Origin: Leptospira jelokensis
Lineage (GTDB): Bacteria; Spirochaetota; Leptospiria; Leptospirales; Leptospiraceae
Direction of reading: 5' to 3'
DNA length: 64,000 nucleotides
Assembly: GCF_004769635.1 (NCBI RefSeq)
Contig: NZ_RQGH01000026.1
Location: 124,001 to 188,000, forward strand
This document shows, one piece after another, positions 8,250-19,506 of this stretch. The notes under the pieces were generated by a model. The model saw only the letters and a program-made list of their open reading frames with translations. It had not been told where the DNA came from and did no database searches. Every line of letters begins with the position of its first letter. Position 1 is the stretch's first letter. The position numbers and the translations under genes were made by a program.

Positions 8250-9388
8250 CTCCTGAAAAATCAAAATACCATTACATTAAAATTGATTCGATCACAGACA
8301 TCGATCCACAAAAACTTTCCATTTCCCAGATCCAACAACGTTATATTGATAAAGATAACAATCGTTACGCCTTACGTTTCAATAAAGAAATCCGAAGGAT
8401 CGAAATATTAAAACTCATGGGGAACCATTTTGAGGTCCTGCCCCTCCATCCAGTTTCCCAGACAAAAGAAACGAAGACCACAACGGAACCAAATCCTGAA
8501 ACCAAACCGACTGCTACGCCACCACCAATCATCTCAGAAGACCTGAGGGCCAATCCCATTTTAGGGAAATTGATTTCTACACCTGATCCGAAACTCACCG
8601 CGCCTGAAAAAGGAACCAAACCTTTGGAAATCTCCAAAGAAAAACTGACCCCATTGTCGGAAGAGAACCTGATGCGAGAAGATGTGGATTTGGATATCTT
8701 TGAAGGAGAGGAACCTCCCAAGGCAGAAGAAACCCTTTCCCATGAGGGCCTTCTGAACACACCTGACCCTCATAAACCAGAGGAAGAAGAAGACACTTCA
8801 ACCATCACAGCAAATATGAGGCTTGAGGAAGGGACAGGGGAAAAAACAGCCCAACAACGCATCGACGATTTTTTAAAGATCATCGCAACCTATCGGGAGC
8901 GCATCACTGCCATCATTCGGAACCTACAATCCTCTCGGATTTTTGAACTCACAGGAGATCCTTCCGAAAACAAAAATATTGTGGGAAATTTTTCTAGAGA
9001 AATGGAAGCCACAGTTTTTGAAGCCATTGATAAAATGATCGATCTTCATAAAGAAATGACCTCTTACCCTCGTCCAATCACTTATTACATTTCCAAATCA
9101 CCTGTGGAAAAACGAGAAGAGATGAAGTTAATTGAATCAGACAAAGAAAAATTGAATCATTTACATTTGTTTGAAATGCAAAGGCATACAGATGCTATCA
9201 TCAAAGACCTCAAAAAGTTAAGTTTGCAGTTATTGAATATATTGAATCTCAAAAATGAAATCCAAGTGAAACAATTGCAATACGCCAACCAATTGATGTT
9301 TGTGGATGCAAAAAATGCCTCACTTTATTTTGCACAGGACTTAGATAAAACCATTTTGGAAATTGAACACTGGAAACAATCTAAATGA
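8246..9388 (+). CDS. hypothetical protein with disordered acidic middle, 380 aa
   Basis: Not recognised. It starts with GTG overlapping the previous stop (GTGA). Residues 1-70 look like a small folded domain (YHYIKIDSITDIDPQKLS, then RYALRFNKEIRRIEILKLMG). Residues about 75-200 are rich in P, T, E and K and probably disordered. Residues about 205-380 are helical, with heptad-like stretches suggesting coiled coil. No signal peptide or membrane span. Its stop overlaps the start of the next gene by 4 bp, so the two helical proteins are probably made together and may interact; that is inference. Confidence 0.75.
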   Translation: MTPEKSKYHYIKIDSITDIDPQKLSISQIQQRYIDKDNNRYALRFNKEIRRIEILKLMGNHFEVLPLHPVSQTKETKTTTEPNPETKPTATPPPIISEDLRANPILGKLISTPDPKLTAPEKGTKPLEISKEKLTPLSEENLMREDVDLDIFEGEEPPKAEETLSHEGLLNTPDPHKPEEEEDTSTITANMRLEEGTGEKTAQQRIDDFLKIIATYRERITAIIRNLQSSRIFELTGDPSENKNIVGNFSREMEATVFEAIDKMIDLHKEMTSYPRPITYYISKSPVEKREEMKLIESDKEKLNHLHLFEMQRHTDAIIKDLKKLSLQLLNILNLKNEIQVKQLQYANQLMFVDAKNASLYFAQDLDKTILEIEHWKQSK

Positions 9389-10179
9389 AAGAATTGTCGG
9401 AAGCAGAAACAAAAGCCATATTAGAAAAAATTCGATCGGAATACAAAGAACATGGGAAACTAAATCCCAAAGCATTTGACCAAACAGGGTTTGAGCAGCG
9501 TTACATCCAAGTATTAAAACTTCGTGGGAATATCACAAAATTCCTTACCGAAGAAGTGACTTTTTTGGAACAACTCAAATCAAAATTCCAAGAACTTGCT
9601 GCCAAAAAAGAAGCAGCAAAAGCCCAAACCTTAAATCGAATTATGGATGAGTCGATTGAAAAGTTAGCCAATTACAAAAAGGTTGACTTCCATCCTTTGG
9701 CAAAACTGGAAACTCGATACTTTTATGGTGCCATGTTGGATTTTACAGAAATGGAACTTCCGGTTCTGATTTATATCTTTAAGGGTACACCAGAATATTC
9801 CTATTTGCAAGATGCCGTACTACAAGTGGAACGGATTGGGCTCACCCGTCGTGGCCTTCCTTCCATGAAAATGCAAGAATTCATCAAAACTTTGTTAGAT
9901 GCCAATGGGAATGCCATTGTGATTGAAAAGGCCTCTCAAAATCTATTAAAAGATGGATGTATTGCTCTTAAAAACATCATCGTCGCCGTACAGGATCTAA
10001 CAGCAAAAAACAGGATCAACCCTGATATGATTGTCCAAGTGAACGAAAAGGAATACCCAAATTCCTTTAATGCTTATAATGGCAAAAAGTTTGGGGAAAG
10101 TTTGAATCGGATCACTGAACGCTGCAAACAAATCATACAAGATTTTCGAATGAATGCGTTGATGAATATCGAAGGTTAG
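9385..10179 (+). CDS. hypothetical helical protein, 264 aa
   Basis: Not recognised. A soluble, largely alpha-helical protein with Lys/Glu-rich N-terminal heptads (KSKFQELAAKKEAAKAQ) and a more globular second half (FYGAMLDFTEMELPVLIYIFKG and following). The ATGA overlap with the preceding gene and the 15-bp gap to the thiolase-like gene point to one operon. No enzymatic motif was seen. Confidence 0.75.
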   Translation: MKELSEAETKAILEKIRSEYKEHGKLNPKAFDQTGFEQRYIQVLKLRGNITKFLTEEVTFLEQLKSKFQELAAKKEAAKAQTLNRIMDESIEKLANYKKVDFHPLAKLETRYFYGAMLDFTEMELPVLIYIFKGTPEYSYLQDAVLQVERIGLTRRGLPSMKMQEFIKTLLDANGNAIVIEKASQNLLKDGCIALKNIIVAVQDLTAKNRINPDMIVQVNEKEYPNSFNAYNGKKFGESLNRITERCKQIIQDFRMNALMNIEG

Positions 10180-10194
10180 TTCAAATATGGCTCC

Positions 10195-11724
10195 ATGGAC
10201 CCTATTTTACTTGGTGTCAGTGACACCATTGAATCTGAATTTGACCAAGAAGTTTATAAAAACCTTTCTCCTTTAGAAAAATACCATTCCTTACTTTTTA
10301 CATCGGTAGATAAACTCTTTGGATTCCTCGGAACAACCAGAGAAACACTCAAACCCTACCTCACCGATTTTGTTTCCGTAGAAGCTCAGTCTCTTGGCAG
10401 AGAGGGGTATGGGTTTACAATCAAAGATGCAAACGATATGGGGTTTGGGGGCCTTGCCTGCCATACGGTTGATCTTGGTGGGGCTAGTGTGGGTGGTGCC
10501 ATCCAAACGGCACATACCATCGTAAAAGCAAATCCCTACGCTGTGGTGCTTGTCGCTGCCGCGGACATTCCGAAATCTGTTTTCAAACAAGTTTCCGACC
10601 TCAAACGATTAACAGCTACCGTATGCCATAAAGATTGGGAGATGCCTTATGGAGCAACCCTCATCGGCCTCTATTCTTTGTTATGTGAACGAATGATGTT
10701 TGATACGGGTGTGACATGTGAAGACTTAGAAGAAATCACAAAACATTTCCGTTCCTTAGCTGAGACCAATCCTCGTGCCTTTCAATACCAAAAACCAATG
10801 GTGGAAAAACAGTTAAAAAAACCACTTTCTGGGGTTTATAGCACACCGATGATTGCCATTGTCACAGACCATGGATTTGCTACCCTGATCACTTCTGAGG
10901 CCATGAAACAAAAGTTAATTGAAAACAAAGTGATCAAATCTGATGCAAAACACATTTATGTGATTGGTTCGGGTCATAGTGCCCATGCAGAATACCTCAT
11001 CCAAAAAAAGGATTTAAAAAGCCCTGCGGGACTTGCATGTGAACGAGCAGTAGCATCGAGTGGGATCAGTCGCTCTGAAATTGAATATGCCTGGATTTAT
11101 GATTGTTTTACAGGGATGATCATCCATGAAGCCTCATTGTACTTCGGAGTTTCTCCAAAAGAAATGGCAGGTGCCCTTCGCAAAGGAAAAATCTCCAATG
11201 GCACCAAAGAAATTCCCATCAATTTGGGTGGAGGGATTTTGAATTACCAAGCGGCGATGGCCATCTCCGGGGCAACGGGACTTGTCGATATCGCAAGTCA
11301 ATATGGGCTTGCCGTAAATCCGATCCCTAATGTTCTCAGTGAACCACCTAAGGTGAGTTTGCTTGGAGGTAACGGTGGGATTGATAGCATCAATTCTGTG
11401 ATTCTATTTGCCAAAGACAAAACTGAAAAAACACCGAAAGCACCCATCGACATGAAACCTTTAGAAGTAAATGTTCCAAGTCCCAAGGAGAAGGAAAAAG
11501 CCACCATTCTCTCTGCCACAACAATCTACTTCAATCCAGGTGGTGAAAAAAAACCTCCTTACCTCATTGTTTGTTCAACCAAAGACAATGGTGAGATGGT
11601 TCTTACAAACCTCTATGACAAAGAAGGAAAAGAGATTGTATCAAAGGATGGTTTGGAACTTGGAAAAACCAAAGTCGAATTCCAAATGATGGAAGGAAAA
11701 ATCCAAGCAGTGGTATTGGGATAA
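10195..11724 (+). CDS. thiolase-like protein (TLP1-like) with C-terminal extra domain; nucleophile cysteine missing
   Basis: A 509-residue thiolase-fold protein of the SCP2/acetyl-CoA acetyltransferase superfamily. The first thiolase half covers residues about 1-260 and the second about 265-410 (SPAGLACERAVASSGISRSE, NLGGGILNYQAAMAISGATG, LLGGNGGIDS). Where active thiolases have their nucleophilic Cys (T-V-N-x-x-C-x-S-G), this one reads T-V-D-L-G-G-A-S-V-G, so Gly96 takes its place, and the G-H-P motif before G-A-T-G is also absent. Residues about 430-509 form an extra beta-rich domain like that described for mycobacterial thiolase-like protein 1. The likely role is acyl-CoA binding or a non-thiolytic reaction; this is inference. 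The start is limited by an in-frame stop at 10177-10179. Confidence 0.8.
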   Translation: MDPILLGVSDTIESEFDQEVYKNLSPLEKYHSLLFTSVDKLFGFLGTTRETLKPYLTDFVSVEAQSLGREGYGFTIKDANDMGFGGLACHTVDLGGASVGGAIQTAHTIVKANPYAVVLVAAADIPKSVFKQVSDLKRLTATVCHKDWEMPYGATLIGLYSLLCERMMFDTGVTCEDLEEITKHFRSLAETNPRAFQYQKPMVEKQLKKPLSGVYSTPMIAIVTDHGFATLITSEAMKQKLIENKVIKSDAKHIYVIGSGHSAHAEYLIQKKDLKSPAGLACERAVASSGISRSEIEYAWIYDCFTGMIIHEASLYFGVSPKEMAGALRKGKISNGTKEIPINLGGGILNYQAAMAISGATGLVDIASQYGLAVNPIPNVLSEPPKVSLLGGNGGIDSINSVILFAKDKTEKTPKAPIDMKPLEVNVPSPKEKEKATILSATTIYFNPGGEKKPPYLIVCSTKDNGEMVLTNLYDKEGKEIVSKDGLELGKTKVEFQMMEGKIQAVVLG

Positions 11725-11741
11725 AACAAAAGGATTTAACA

Positions 11742-11777
11742 AGAAAAAGTCACCACCTAACTTGATGGTGGCGACTT
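11742..11777 (-). terminator. terminator between the thiolase-like gene and pheS
   Basis: An 11-bp hairpin with one mismatch pairs 11747-11757 with 11767-11777 around a 9-nt loop. On the minus strand it is followed by a T-rich run, so it best serves pheS; it could also stop plus-strand transcripts, but no clear T-run follows on that side. Confidence 0.7.
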
Positions 11778-11842
11778 GAGTTTCATTATGGCTCGGAGAA
11801 AAAACCAGATACCAAACAAAGTTTCATCGCCTGGCTTCTCAC

Positions 11843-12864
<1,022 letters not shown>

Positions 12865-12868
<4 letters not shown>

Positions 12869-14259
12869 ACTGATTCTCTTGTTTCCATTAAGGATTTTAA
12901 TTCAGAATAAATCCCACCAAAAGCACCATTTGACATGGCAAGTATGATGAGTTTATCTTTTTTGTATTTAGGTAATATCTTTTTTAATAGAGAAGGAATG
13001 TCTTTGGGAGAGACCACATAAAATGATTCTTTTTTGGTATTCGTTTTGATGTCCTTTACCAATTTTTTTACATTGAGGCGTAGTGTTTTACTGACTTTGT
13101 CCACTTGGTAAACTTCTGTGACTACACTCACATCACTGCCTTTAAAACATTTAGCAAAATCATCTTGGAATACATTTCGGTGCGAAGTCGCACTCCTTGG
13201 CTCAAAAAGAGAAATGATTTTGTAACCCGGGTAAGCTTCCTTATGGGCTTTGATTGTTTCTTGGATGGCAACTGGGTGGTGGGCAAAGTCTTCTACAAGT
13301 AAACTGTTTTCGGAAACATACAGGTTTTCTTGCCTACGTTTCACACCAGGGAAGGATTCCACAGCTTCCAAAATTTCTTTTCGTTTTTGTGGAGCAATTT
13401 CTAGACAGACACGCACCGCAACTTCCGCATTACGATAGTTATGTGATCCAATGAGCGAAGGTTTGATTTTTGCCTTTGTGCGAATCTCAGTTAAAATACC
13501 TTTTTCATATTTAAAAATGGAATTTTTATCACCCAATTCAAAAGATTCTACAGGTGCATGTTGGTAGTCTTTTGTGATATCACTTAAATTTTTGGAACCT
13601 TTCCAGTAAAACACCTTACCCCGACCAGGAACTAAGTTTAACAGCCGTTTGAACATCACTTTGATCGCATCTAAATTGGCAAAAATATCCGCGTGATCAA
13701 AATCAAGTGCATTCATCACTAGGTAAAATGGCCGATAATGTAAAAACTTGGAACTTTTATCAAAGAAAGCAGAATCATATTCATCACCTTCAATGACAAA
13801 ATAATCCCCCTCTCCAATGGCAAAGCCAGGGAAGCCATCCTTACGAATCCCACCCACAAAAAGTCCAGGTTTTAAACCAATCGATTCTAAAATCCAATGG
13901 GTGAGAAATGTGGTGGTGGTTTTGCCATGCGTTCCTGAAATCACAATTGGTTTTTTCCCTTTTAGGAAAAAATGGCCAATGGCTTCTGCCATACTCATGT
14001 ATTCAATGCCTGTGTTTAATACTTCTTCTACTTCTGGGTTTCCTCTTGAGATGGCGTTGCCGATGATGACAAGGTCTGCCCCTTTCACGTTTTCTTTGCG
14101 ATAACCAGATTTAGGTGAAAGCCCCCACTCTACCAATTTATCGGACATCGGTGGGTATAAATTTTGATCTGAACCAGATACGTCATGACCTTGTTGTTTG
14201 AGCATATACGCCAAATTGCCCATGGCAATTCCACCAATTCCTACCAAAAAAATCTTCAA
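12865..14259 (-). CDS. mpl: UDP-N-acetylmuramate:L-alanyl-gamma-D-glutamyl-meso-diaminopimelate ligase
   Basis: A 464-residue Mur ligase. The N-terminal G-I-G-G-I-A-M-G loop, the ATP P-loop [10 protein letters not shown], and [18 protein letters not shown] with KFLHYRPF are the pattern of Mpl rather than MurC. Mpl re-attaches recycled murein tripeptide to UDP-MurNAc in the cytoplasm. It overlaps both neighbours by 4 bp. Co-transcription with pheS is unusual in function and probably reflects tight packing. MurC remains a less likely alternative. Confidence 0.9.
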
Positions 14260-14912
14260 AAGAGTACCGTCCTAACTAGGTTATAAAAAAACAAAGGAAT
14301 TGAAAGTAGAACCAAAAAGAATAAAACCACTTTCATCAGAAAAAACAAAAAGTCTAGGGAACTCCAAGCCCTTCGAATGGATAAATAAAAATACGATAAA
14401 TGTAATGAATATAAGAACCCGACAGCTAACATAAATAAGGGGATTGGTGCTGGGAAAATCCAAAAGATAGAAGTTGCTGTAAATGCCAAAAAGGAAATGA
14501 TAAAAACATGTGGTTCTGGACCATCCCAATCTTTTGTTCGGTCTCGCATTTGGTGGTACATCCGAAAACTGTCGACAAGCCTAACTACAAAGTAAAATCC
14601 GAGATAAAAAAAGAATACGGTGCCAACACCTTGGGTGTAAGTGAGTTTTGTTTCTTCTTCAACAAAGGAAACTTTAAAAATCAATATTTGGATGCAGTTC
14701 CCTAGAAATTTGGCAAGTGGTGCAAGTAATGCCAATTGTAAATGGCATAACCATAAATCACGCCCACCCAAGTCTGATTTTTGAAAGTAGGATTCAAATG
14801 CAGACATAGGAGAATAAAATAAATCACGGATGAGTCCCGTCCGTTGTACGATGGTTGAAACTTTTTGCACCTTATTGGATTTTCTGGTTGGGGCGCTCGT
14901 ATCGGGAAGCAC
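14256..14912 (-). CDS. multi-pass membrane protein, possibly Yip1-like
   Basis: An integral membrane protein of up to 218 residues with about five hydrophobic segments (near residues 60-80, 95-115, 135-155, 158-178, 190-212). The stretch LIRDLFYSPMSAFESYF before the first membrane helix looks like the start of Yip1-family proteins. The longest frame begins with GTG and overlaps the DUF4340 gene by 41 bp; a GTG at 14868-14870 or an ATG at 14805-14807 are alternative starts, and none has a strong ribosome binding site. It lies between the Gld-type transporter genes and mpl. Confidence 0.7.
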   Translation of the reverse strand: MLPDTSAPTRKSNKVQKVSTIVQRTGLIRDLFYSPMSAFESYFQKSDLGGRDLWLCHLQLALLAPLAKFLGNCIQILIFKVSFVEEETKLTYTQGVGTVFFFYLGFYFVVRLVDSFRMYHQMRDRTKDWDGPEPHVFIISFLAFTATSIFWIFPAPIPLFMLAVGFLYSLHLSYFYLSIRRAWSSLDFLFFLMKVVLFFLVLLSIPLFFYNLVRTVLF

Positions 14913-15945
14913 TTTTCACTTTCATGACCGCATTCACTAAATTTTGGAAGGATTCTTCTTTCATCCATGTGATGGATTCATCAAAATGCGAAGGAAATTG
15001 GCGAACAACAGGGCGCCATTTACTCTCTGGCGATTCCCAAACGGGGAAAAAAGACAATTTGATTTTTGTGCCATTGGAAATGTTCACTTCCAAAATGGCC
15101 TCAGGGTTCACGTTTTCAGGAAGGGATGGAAACTGAGGTGCCCCTGCTTCATCAGGATAAAACTCAACCTTAAGCCCTTTCGCTACATTCTCCCATTGGT
15201 TTCCTACATCAGGTGGCAAAACAATTCGTTCCCCAGTTGTCCGACTCCAATTGTTGACATATACATTGTATTGGTTTTTTTTCGCTCGGTTTTCCACCTG
15301 CACGAGATTTCCTTGTCCCGAAAATTTTAGTTCTTCTATGAATCCTTCCGAAACAGAAATGTATGCCTTCTCCCGGAAATTGGTAACCGGTGTCCTAAAT
15401 TTTTCAATGATGTATTGGTAAGGAGCGATGATCTCATTTTGAATTGCAACCGCGACTCTACCATCATCGGCACCAATTTTTTTTCCAAATAACAATTGTT
15501 TCTCGGAATCAAATTGTATTTCCTTTCCATTTTCTTTAGAAACAGTTAAAGAGGGAGAAAATTCATTTAAACAATATGTTTTTTTGATTTCGTCTGTTGC
15601 AGATTCAATGAGTTTTGTTTTGAGTACACTAATTTCAGAAAAACTATTTTTGACATTATAGTTTCCTTCGTACACCAAAACGTTTCCATTTTTTTCGGAT
15701 GTGACTGTGAACAAAGCTGGAGCATTCCATCCTCTGGAAAGTTTTCGGAACACCATAGAGGAATCTGCAAAACTAGGAACCAAATTCCCACACCATTCTG
15801 GTTTAGGTGGGTTGTAACGAATCGCGTTCCAATCTTCTTTCCAATAATTGGTTTCCGAAATATTTTCTGGATGGTCCTCCATCAAATAGAAAAGCAGGAA
15901 CAAACCCAAAAAAGCAATGATTACTAAAGTTAATTTTTGTTTCAT
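14872..15945 (-). CDS. DUF4340-type protein of a Gld-like ABC system
   Basis: A 357-residue protein with an N-terminal membrane anchor (residues about 5-22) and a large extracytoplasmic beta-rich part. Its size, anchor and position right behind a GldG-type gene match DUF4340 proteins, which commonly follow GldF/GldG in diverse bacteria. The function is unknown; the context suggests it works with the transporter in the periplasm. Its ATG overlaps the GldG-type stop by 4 bp. Confidence 0.75.
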   Translation of the reverse strand: MKQKLTLVIIAFLGLFLLFYLMEDHPENISETNYWKEDWNAIRYNPPKPEWCGNLVPSFADSSMVFRKLSRGWNAPALFTVTSEKNGNVLVYEGNYNVKNSFSEISVLKTKLIESATDEIKKTYCLNEFSPSLTVSKENGKEIQFDSEKQLLFGKKIGADDGRVAVAIQNEIIAPYQYIIEKFRTPVTNFREKAYISVSEGFIEELKFSGQGNLVQVENRAKKNQYNVYVNNWSRTTGERIVLPPDVGNQWENVAKGLKVEFYPDEAGAPQFPSLPENVNPEAILEVNISNGTKIKLSFFPVWESPESKWRPVVRQFPSHFDESITWMKEESFQNLVNAVMKVKSASRYERPNQKIQ

Positions 15946-17813
15946 ACTTCTAACAAAGAATGTTTACGTCTGGCATACACAAAGTAAGAACCAACAGCTA
16001 AAATAAATCCAGGAAACAAAAAGACACCAATTGCCCAAGCAACTAACTTTTGGTTGTCGGACAATGTAATGGTATCCACTTCGTCTTTTTTCAACGGAAT
16101 TTCTGCCACAATACTATCCTGGAAAAGTCCAGTGATGGATACCGTAGAGAATTGAGAGTTCATTACGTACGGAATGAACTGATCGGTAATCCAACTTGTT
16201 CCCGTATGTAAAATGATTTTTCCAGATTTTTCACCAGTGAGAGACATCGGTGATAAGACAGTGGACAGGATTTTACTTTCCTTTTTTTCGTTTGTATCCA
16301 ACTTTCCATTTTTGTTTAGGTCTTGGTAGGCATCAAAACCTGATTCGAGTAAGGCCTCTGATTTCCAAACAAATGGTGTTGGAGCATTGGGTTCCGTCTC
16401 CAAATAACCGCTGTAAGGGAAAAGTATTCCCATATCCTTCTTTTGTAATAGGTCCGTCAGCCGATTGTCTGGGAATCGTTTTGCGACGATGAATCCAGGT
16501 TTTTCATCTCTTTCGATGAGTGGAGAAGCATTAAATTTTAAACCGGCAGATCGTAACAACCAACCAAAGTCCTCACTCCCTTTTGGTTCCATCGTGATAA
16601 GAACTTTCCCATTTTTTTCCAAAACATATTTGTTTAATTCTTCTCTTGCTTCCTTGGAAAAAGGAACTGTTGGCCCAAGGATCACAAGCATATCAGCATC
16701 TTCCGGTAATTTGGAAGGCCAACCTTGCGCAAATCCAAGTTCTGCCACTTTAAAGTTTAAAAACTGTAAGGAAGAGACAAACCGATTTACCTGTTCATTG
16801 GGAAGTGCCCGAAATGCCATTCCATACCGTTCGCCATTGGCAACAGTGAAATACACTTTTTTCTGATCTGTGGTGACATTGAGTAAAGCTGCAACTAACT
16901 TACGTTCTAAGTCCTCCAAATCTTTTGGTTCTTTGGCGATCACCCTTTCTTCTGCAAATGGAGTTGTGGAAGAGAGTAACGACTGTTTTTTAGAACGAAC
17001 AAAAATCGTTCCATTCGAAACTTGTCCAAACTCTTTTAATAAATCAATTTCTACATCCGCATTGATGAACTGAACCGTAATGTGTGAATTTTCGGATTTG
17101 ATTTGGTCGAGTAAAATTTCAATATCTGGTCGTACTCGAGTTAATGCAAAAGCTGCTAATTTGTCTCCATTGGCAGGTCCATCTGCTTCGAGAGGTCTTG
17201 GGTAAAAAGCAGTAATGGTAACATCTTGGGAAATGGGTTTGATTAAGTTTCTTGAAATTTGTGATAATGAAAATTTCCCTTGGCTACTCAAATCAAAGTT
17301 ATAGTTTCGTTTGATCGCAAAATAATTTACCGCTACAAGGATCGGTAATACAAATAAAAACCCAAGCACTGCATTTTGTAACAAAGAACTTTTGGATTTT
17401 GCCAAATTACTTTGTGCTTCCAAAGAAGACTTACCAATCTCAAGTAAAATGATTTGTAACAAAAATACCAAAGAAAATAGAACCACACATAAAAGTAAAA
17501 ATTCTCTGATTTTGGGAATGGCGCTCACTTCCTCGTTAAAACCTGCAACAGGTTTTAAATCTAAAAAGTCACGAAGGACTGAAAGTAAAAATGCGGTGAT
17601 TCCAAAAATTGCAGCAATATAACGATTTTGGTCTTCTTTTCGGATTCCTTTGGAAAAAGCCCGGACAATTGTATCCGATGCTAAAAACAAAAACACAACA
17701 CCCAAAAAAAGGATTTTTCTTTTGGGATCCCCCACCATTCCATCAAACAAGAAATAGGCGAAAAGGGAAACTAAACTAACAAATGGTAAAACTCTATCAG
17801 CAGATAATAACAT
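15942..17813 (-). CDS. GldG-like ABC transporter auxiliary protein
   Basis: A 623-residue protein with several N-terminal membrane helices (residues about 8-30, 35-50, 68-85, 105-128, 148-168), a long periplasmic region containing ABC_transp_aux-like sequence (NYNFDLSSQGKFSLSQISRN, TITAFYPRPLEADGPAN, KVYFTVANGERYGM, DADMLVILGPTVPFSKEAREEL) and a C-terminal helix followed by basic residues. This is the GldG architecture known from gliding-motility transporters. Leptospires move with periplasmic flagella, so a role in gliding is not implied; an envelope export or assembly role is likelier. Confidence 0.85.
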   Translation of the reverse strand: MLLSADRVLPFVSLVSLFAYFLFDGMVGDPKRKILFLGVVFLFLASDTIVRAFSKGIRKEDQNRYIAAIFGITAFLLSVLRDFLDLKPVAGFNEEVSAIPKIREFLLLCVVLFSLVFLLQIILLEIGKSSLEAQSNLAKSKSSLLQNAVLGFLFVLPILVAVNYFAIKRNYNFDLSSQGKFSLSQISRNLIKPISQDVTITAFYPRPLEADGPANGDKLAAFALTRVRPDIEILLDQIKSENSHITVQFINADVEIDLLKEFGQVSNGTIFVRSKKQSLLSSTTPFAEERVIAKEPKDLEDLERKLVAALLNVTTDQKKVYFTVANGERYGMAFRALPNEQVNRFVSSLQFLNFKVAELGFAQGWPSKLPEDADMLVILGPTVPFSKEAREELNKYVLEKNGKVLITMEPKGSEDFGWLLRSAGLKFNASPLIERDEKPGFIVAKRFPDNRLTDLLQKKDMGILFPYSGYLETEPNAPTPFVWKSEALLESGFDAYQDLNKNGKLDTNEKKESKILSTVLSPMSLTGEKSGKIILHTGTSWITDQFIPYVMNSQFSTVSITGLFQDSIVAEIPLKKDEVDTITLSDNQKLVAWAIGVFLFPGFILAVGSYFVYARRKHSLLEV

Positions 17814-17816
17814 GAT

Positions 17817-18548
17817 TTAACCTCTCCATCTCCTGGATTCCAAGACCTTAACAGTTAAGTATAAAAATAGGAAAGTTCCACTTAAGAAAAAAACAATTCC
17901 TGTTAACGGTAACACACCTTTTGCAAAGGCAGCAAAGTGTGAAAAAATATGTAAATGGAATAATACTTTTCTCGTAGTTGCTTGGAAAAGATGAGAAAAA
18001 TAACCAACCACCCAAAGTGTCAAAATGATAAGCACCGATATAAGGAGTGATATCATTTGGTTTTTTCCAAGACTGGAACCAAACATACCTATGGTGAAGG
18101 TAAAAACCCCAAGTAAAAAAACTCCAATGCTCCCAGAAGCAACCATATAAAATGGAGCTTTCCAGAATGTATACAATAGAAGTGGAAAAAGTCCGTTGAT
18201 AAACACAGTGATGATACCACAAACTGTCACACCAAACATAAATTTGCCGAAAACGATTTCCAAATCTGTAATTGGTGAAGTGAACAGAAGCTCCAGTGTT
18301 CCTTTATTTTTTTCTTCCACAATGGAACCCATAGAAATGATCACCATAGCAATGAGAATGGTTGTCATAAACGAGATAAAGGTGATGTAGGTTGCGATTT
18401 CATAATTGGCAGTGCCATTAAAATTGAGGATCATCACAAACAGTGCATTTAAAAATGCTGTCCCACCAAGCACAAGTGGCCCCATATATGTCCCAAAAAA
18501 TAATCGTAATTCTTTTTTATAGATCCAAACAGCCGATTGCCAGTTCAT
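17817..18548 (-). CDS. GldF-like ABC transporter permease
   Basis: A 243-residue ABC-2 type permease with six hydrophobic segments and the conserved [30 protein letters not shown] stretch before the third helix, typical of GldF. It overlaps the ATPase gene by 4 bp and lies 3 bp before the GldG-like gene, so ATPase, permease and auxiliary protein form one transcription unit. Confidence 0.88.
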   Translation of the reverse strand: MNWQSAVWIYKKELRLFFGTYMGPLVLGGTAFLNALFVMILNFNGTANYEIATYITFISFMTTILIAMVIISMGSIVEEKNKGTLELLFTSPITDLEIVFGKFMFGVTVCGIITVFINGLFPLLLYTFWKAPFYMVASGSIGVFLLGVFTFTIGMFGSSLGKNQMISLLISVLIILTLWVVGYFSHLFQATTRKVLFHLHIFSHFAAFAKGVLPLTGIVFFLSGTFLFLYLTVKVLESRRWRG

Positions 18549-19474
18549 ATTTTCTCCATAAAAATCTGTTCGAGTGACACTTCTTGTTTTTTTAATGATT
18601 CAATTTGAATCCCTGAAGACAAAGCCTTTGAAAATAAGGATTCTTTGAATTGTTTCGGATTTGATGTTCTAACTAAAAATTGTTCTTCTTCTTTATTTGT
18701 TCCCAGTTCGGTAACCGTATCATTTCCAGAAAGAACTGTTTTCATAAATTGGTTCAATTCCTCTTTTGGTTTGCCAGAAAGTCCAACTTCCCAACCTGCA
18801 AGTCGGTTCATCTCCTCTTCCAAACGTGACAAAGTGAGTTCTTGTTTCAAACTTCCCTTGTGGATGAATAAAAATTTATCACAGGTTTTATAAATCTCAG
18901 TGAGGATATGGCTTGAGATGAGAACCGTATGATTTCCCGCCAAACTTCGGATAAGGCTTCTGATTTCGACAATTTGTTTTGGATCAAGTCCAGAGATGGG
19001 TTCGTCCATAATCACAATTTCAGGATCACCCAAAATGGCCTGCGCAATTCCCACACGTTTGCGATACCCAAGGGATAAGGTTCCTATGAGTTTATCTTTC
19101 ACATGAGTGAGATTTGTTTTTTCAATCACCTTATCCATTTCTGAATTTAGTTTAGAGGCTTCAATTTTTTTGATACGACCCACAAATTGAAGGTATTCGG
19201 ATATTGTCATATCCTCATAAAGTGGAGGTGTTTCTGGTAAGTATCCGATCTTTTGTTTTGCTTCCAATGGAAAATCAAAGATCGACTTTCCATCGATGGA
19301 AGCATCACCCGCACTTGGGATCAAATACCCAGTGAGGATGCGAATGGTGGTGGTTTTTCCCGCCCCATTTAGGCCAAGCAGGCCCACGATCTCACCTTTT
19401 TCTAATTTAAAATTGAGCCCTGAGATGGCTCGTTTTTCGCCGTAAAATTTGGATAAATTGCTGACTTGTATCAT
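18545..19474 (-). CDS. GldA-like ABC transporter ATP-binding protein
   Basis: A 309-residue ATPase. Walker A reads [10 protein letters not shown] (near residue 35), the signature is L-S-L-G-Y-R-K-R in place of LSGGQ, Walker B is [13 protein letters not shown], and the H-loop follows in [10 protein letters not shown]. The LSLGYRKR form is normal for the GldA/ABC-2 class. It is the first gene of the run, 32 bp from the divergent kinase gene at 19507, so promoters for both directions must overlap or lie inside coding sequence. Confidence 0.92.
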   Translation of the reverse strand: MIQVSNLSKFYGEKRAISGLNFKLEKGEIVGLLGLNGAGKTTTIRILTGYLIPSAGDASIDGKSIFDFPLEAKQKIGYLPETPPLYEDMTISEYLQFVGRIKKIEASKLNSEMDKVIEKTNLTHVKDKLIGTLSLGYRKRVGIAQAILGDPEIVIMDEPISGLDPKQIVEIRSLIRSLAGNHTVLISSHILTEIYKTCDKFLFIHKGSLKQELTLSRLEEEMNRLAGWEVGLSGKPKEELNQFMKTVLSGNDTVTELGTNKEEEQFLVRTSNPKQFKESLFSKALSSGIQIESLKKQEVSLEQIFMEKI

Positions 19475-19506
19475 AACTTTGGTTTAGTTTTCGTATACCT
19501 GCACCT

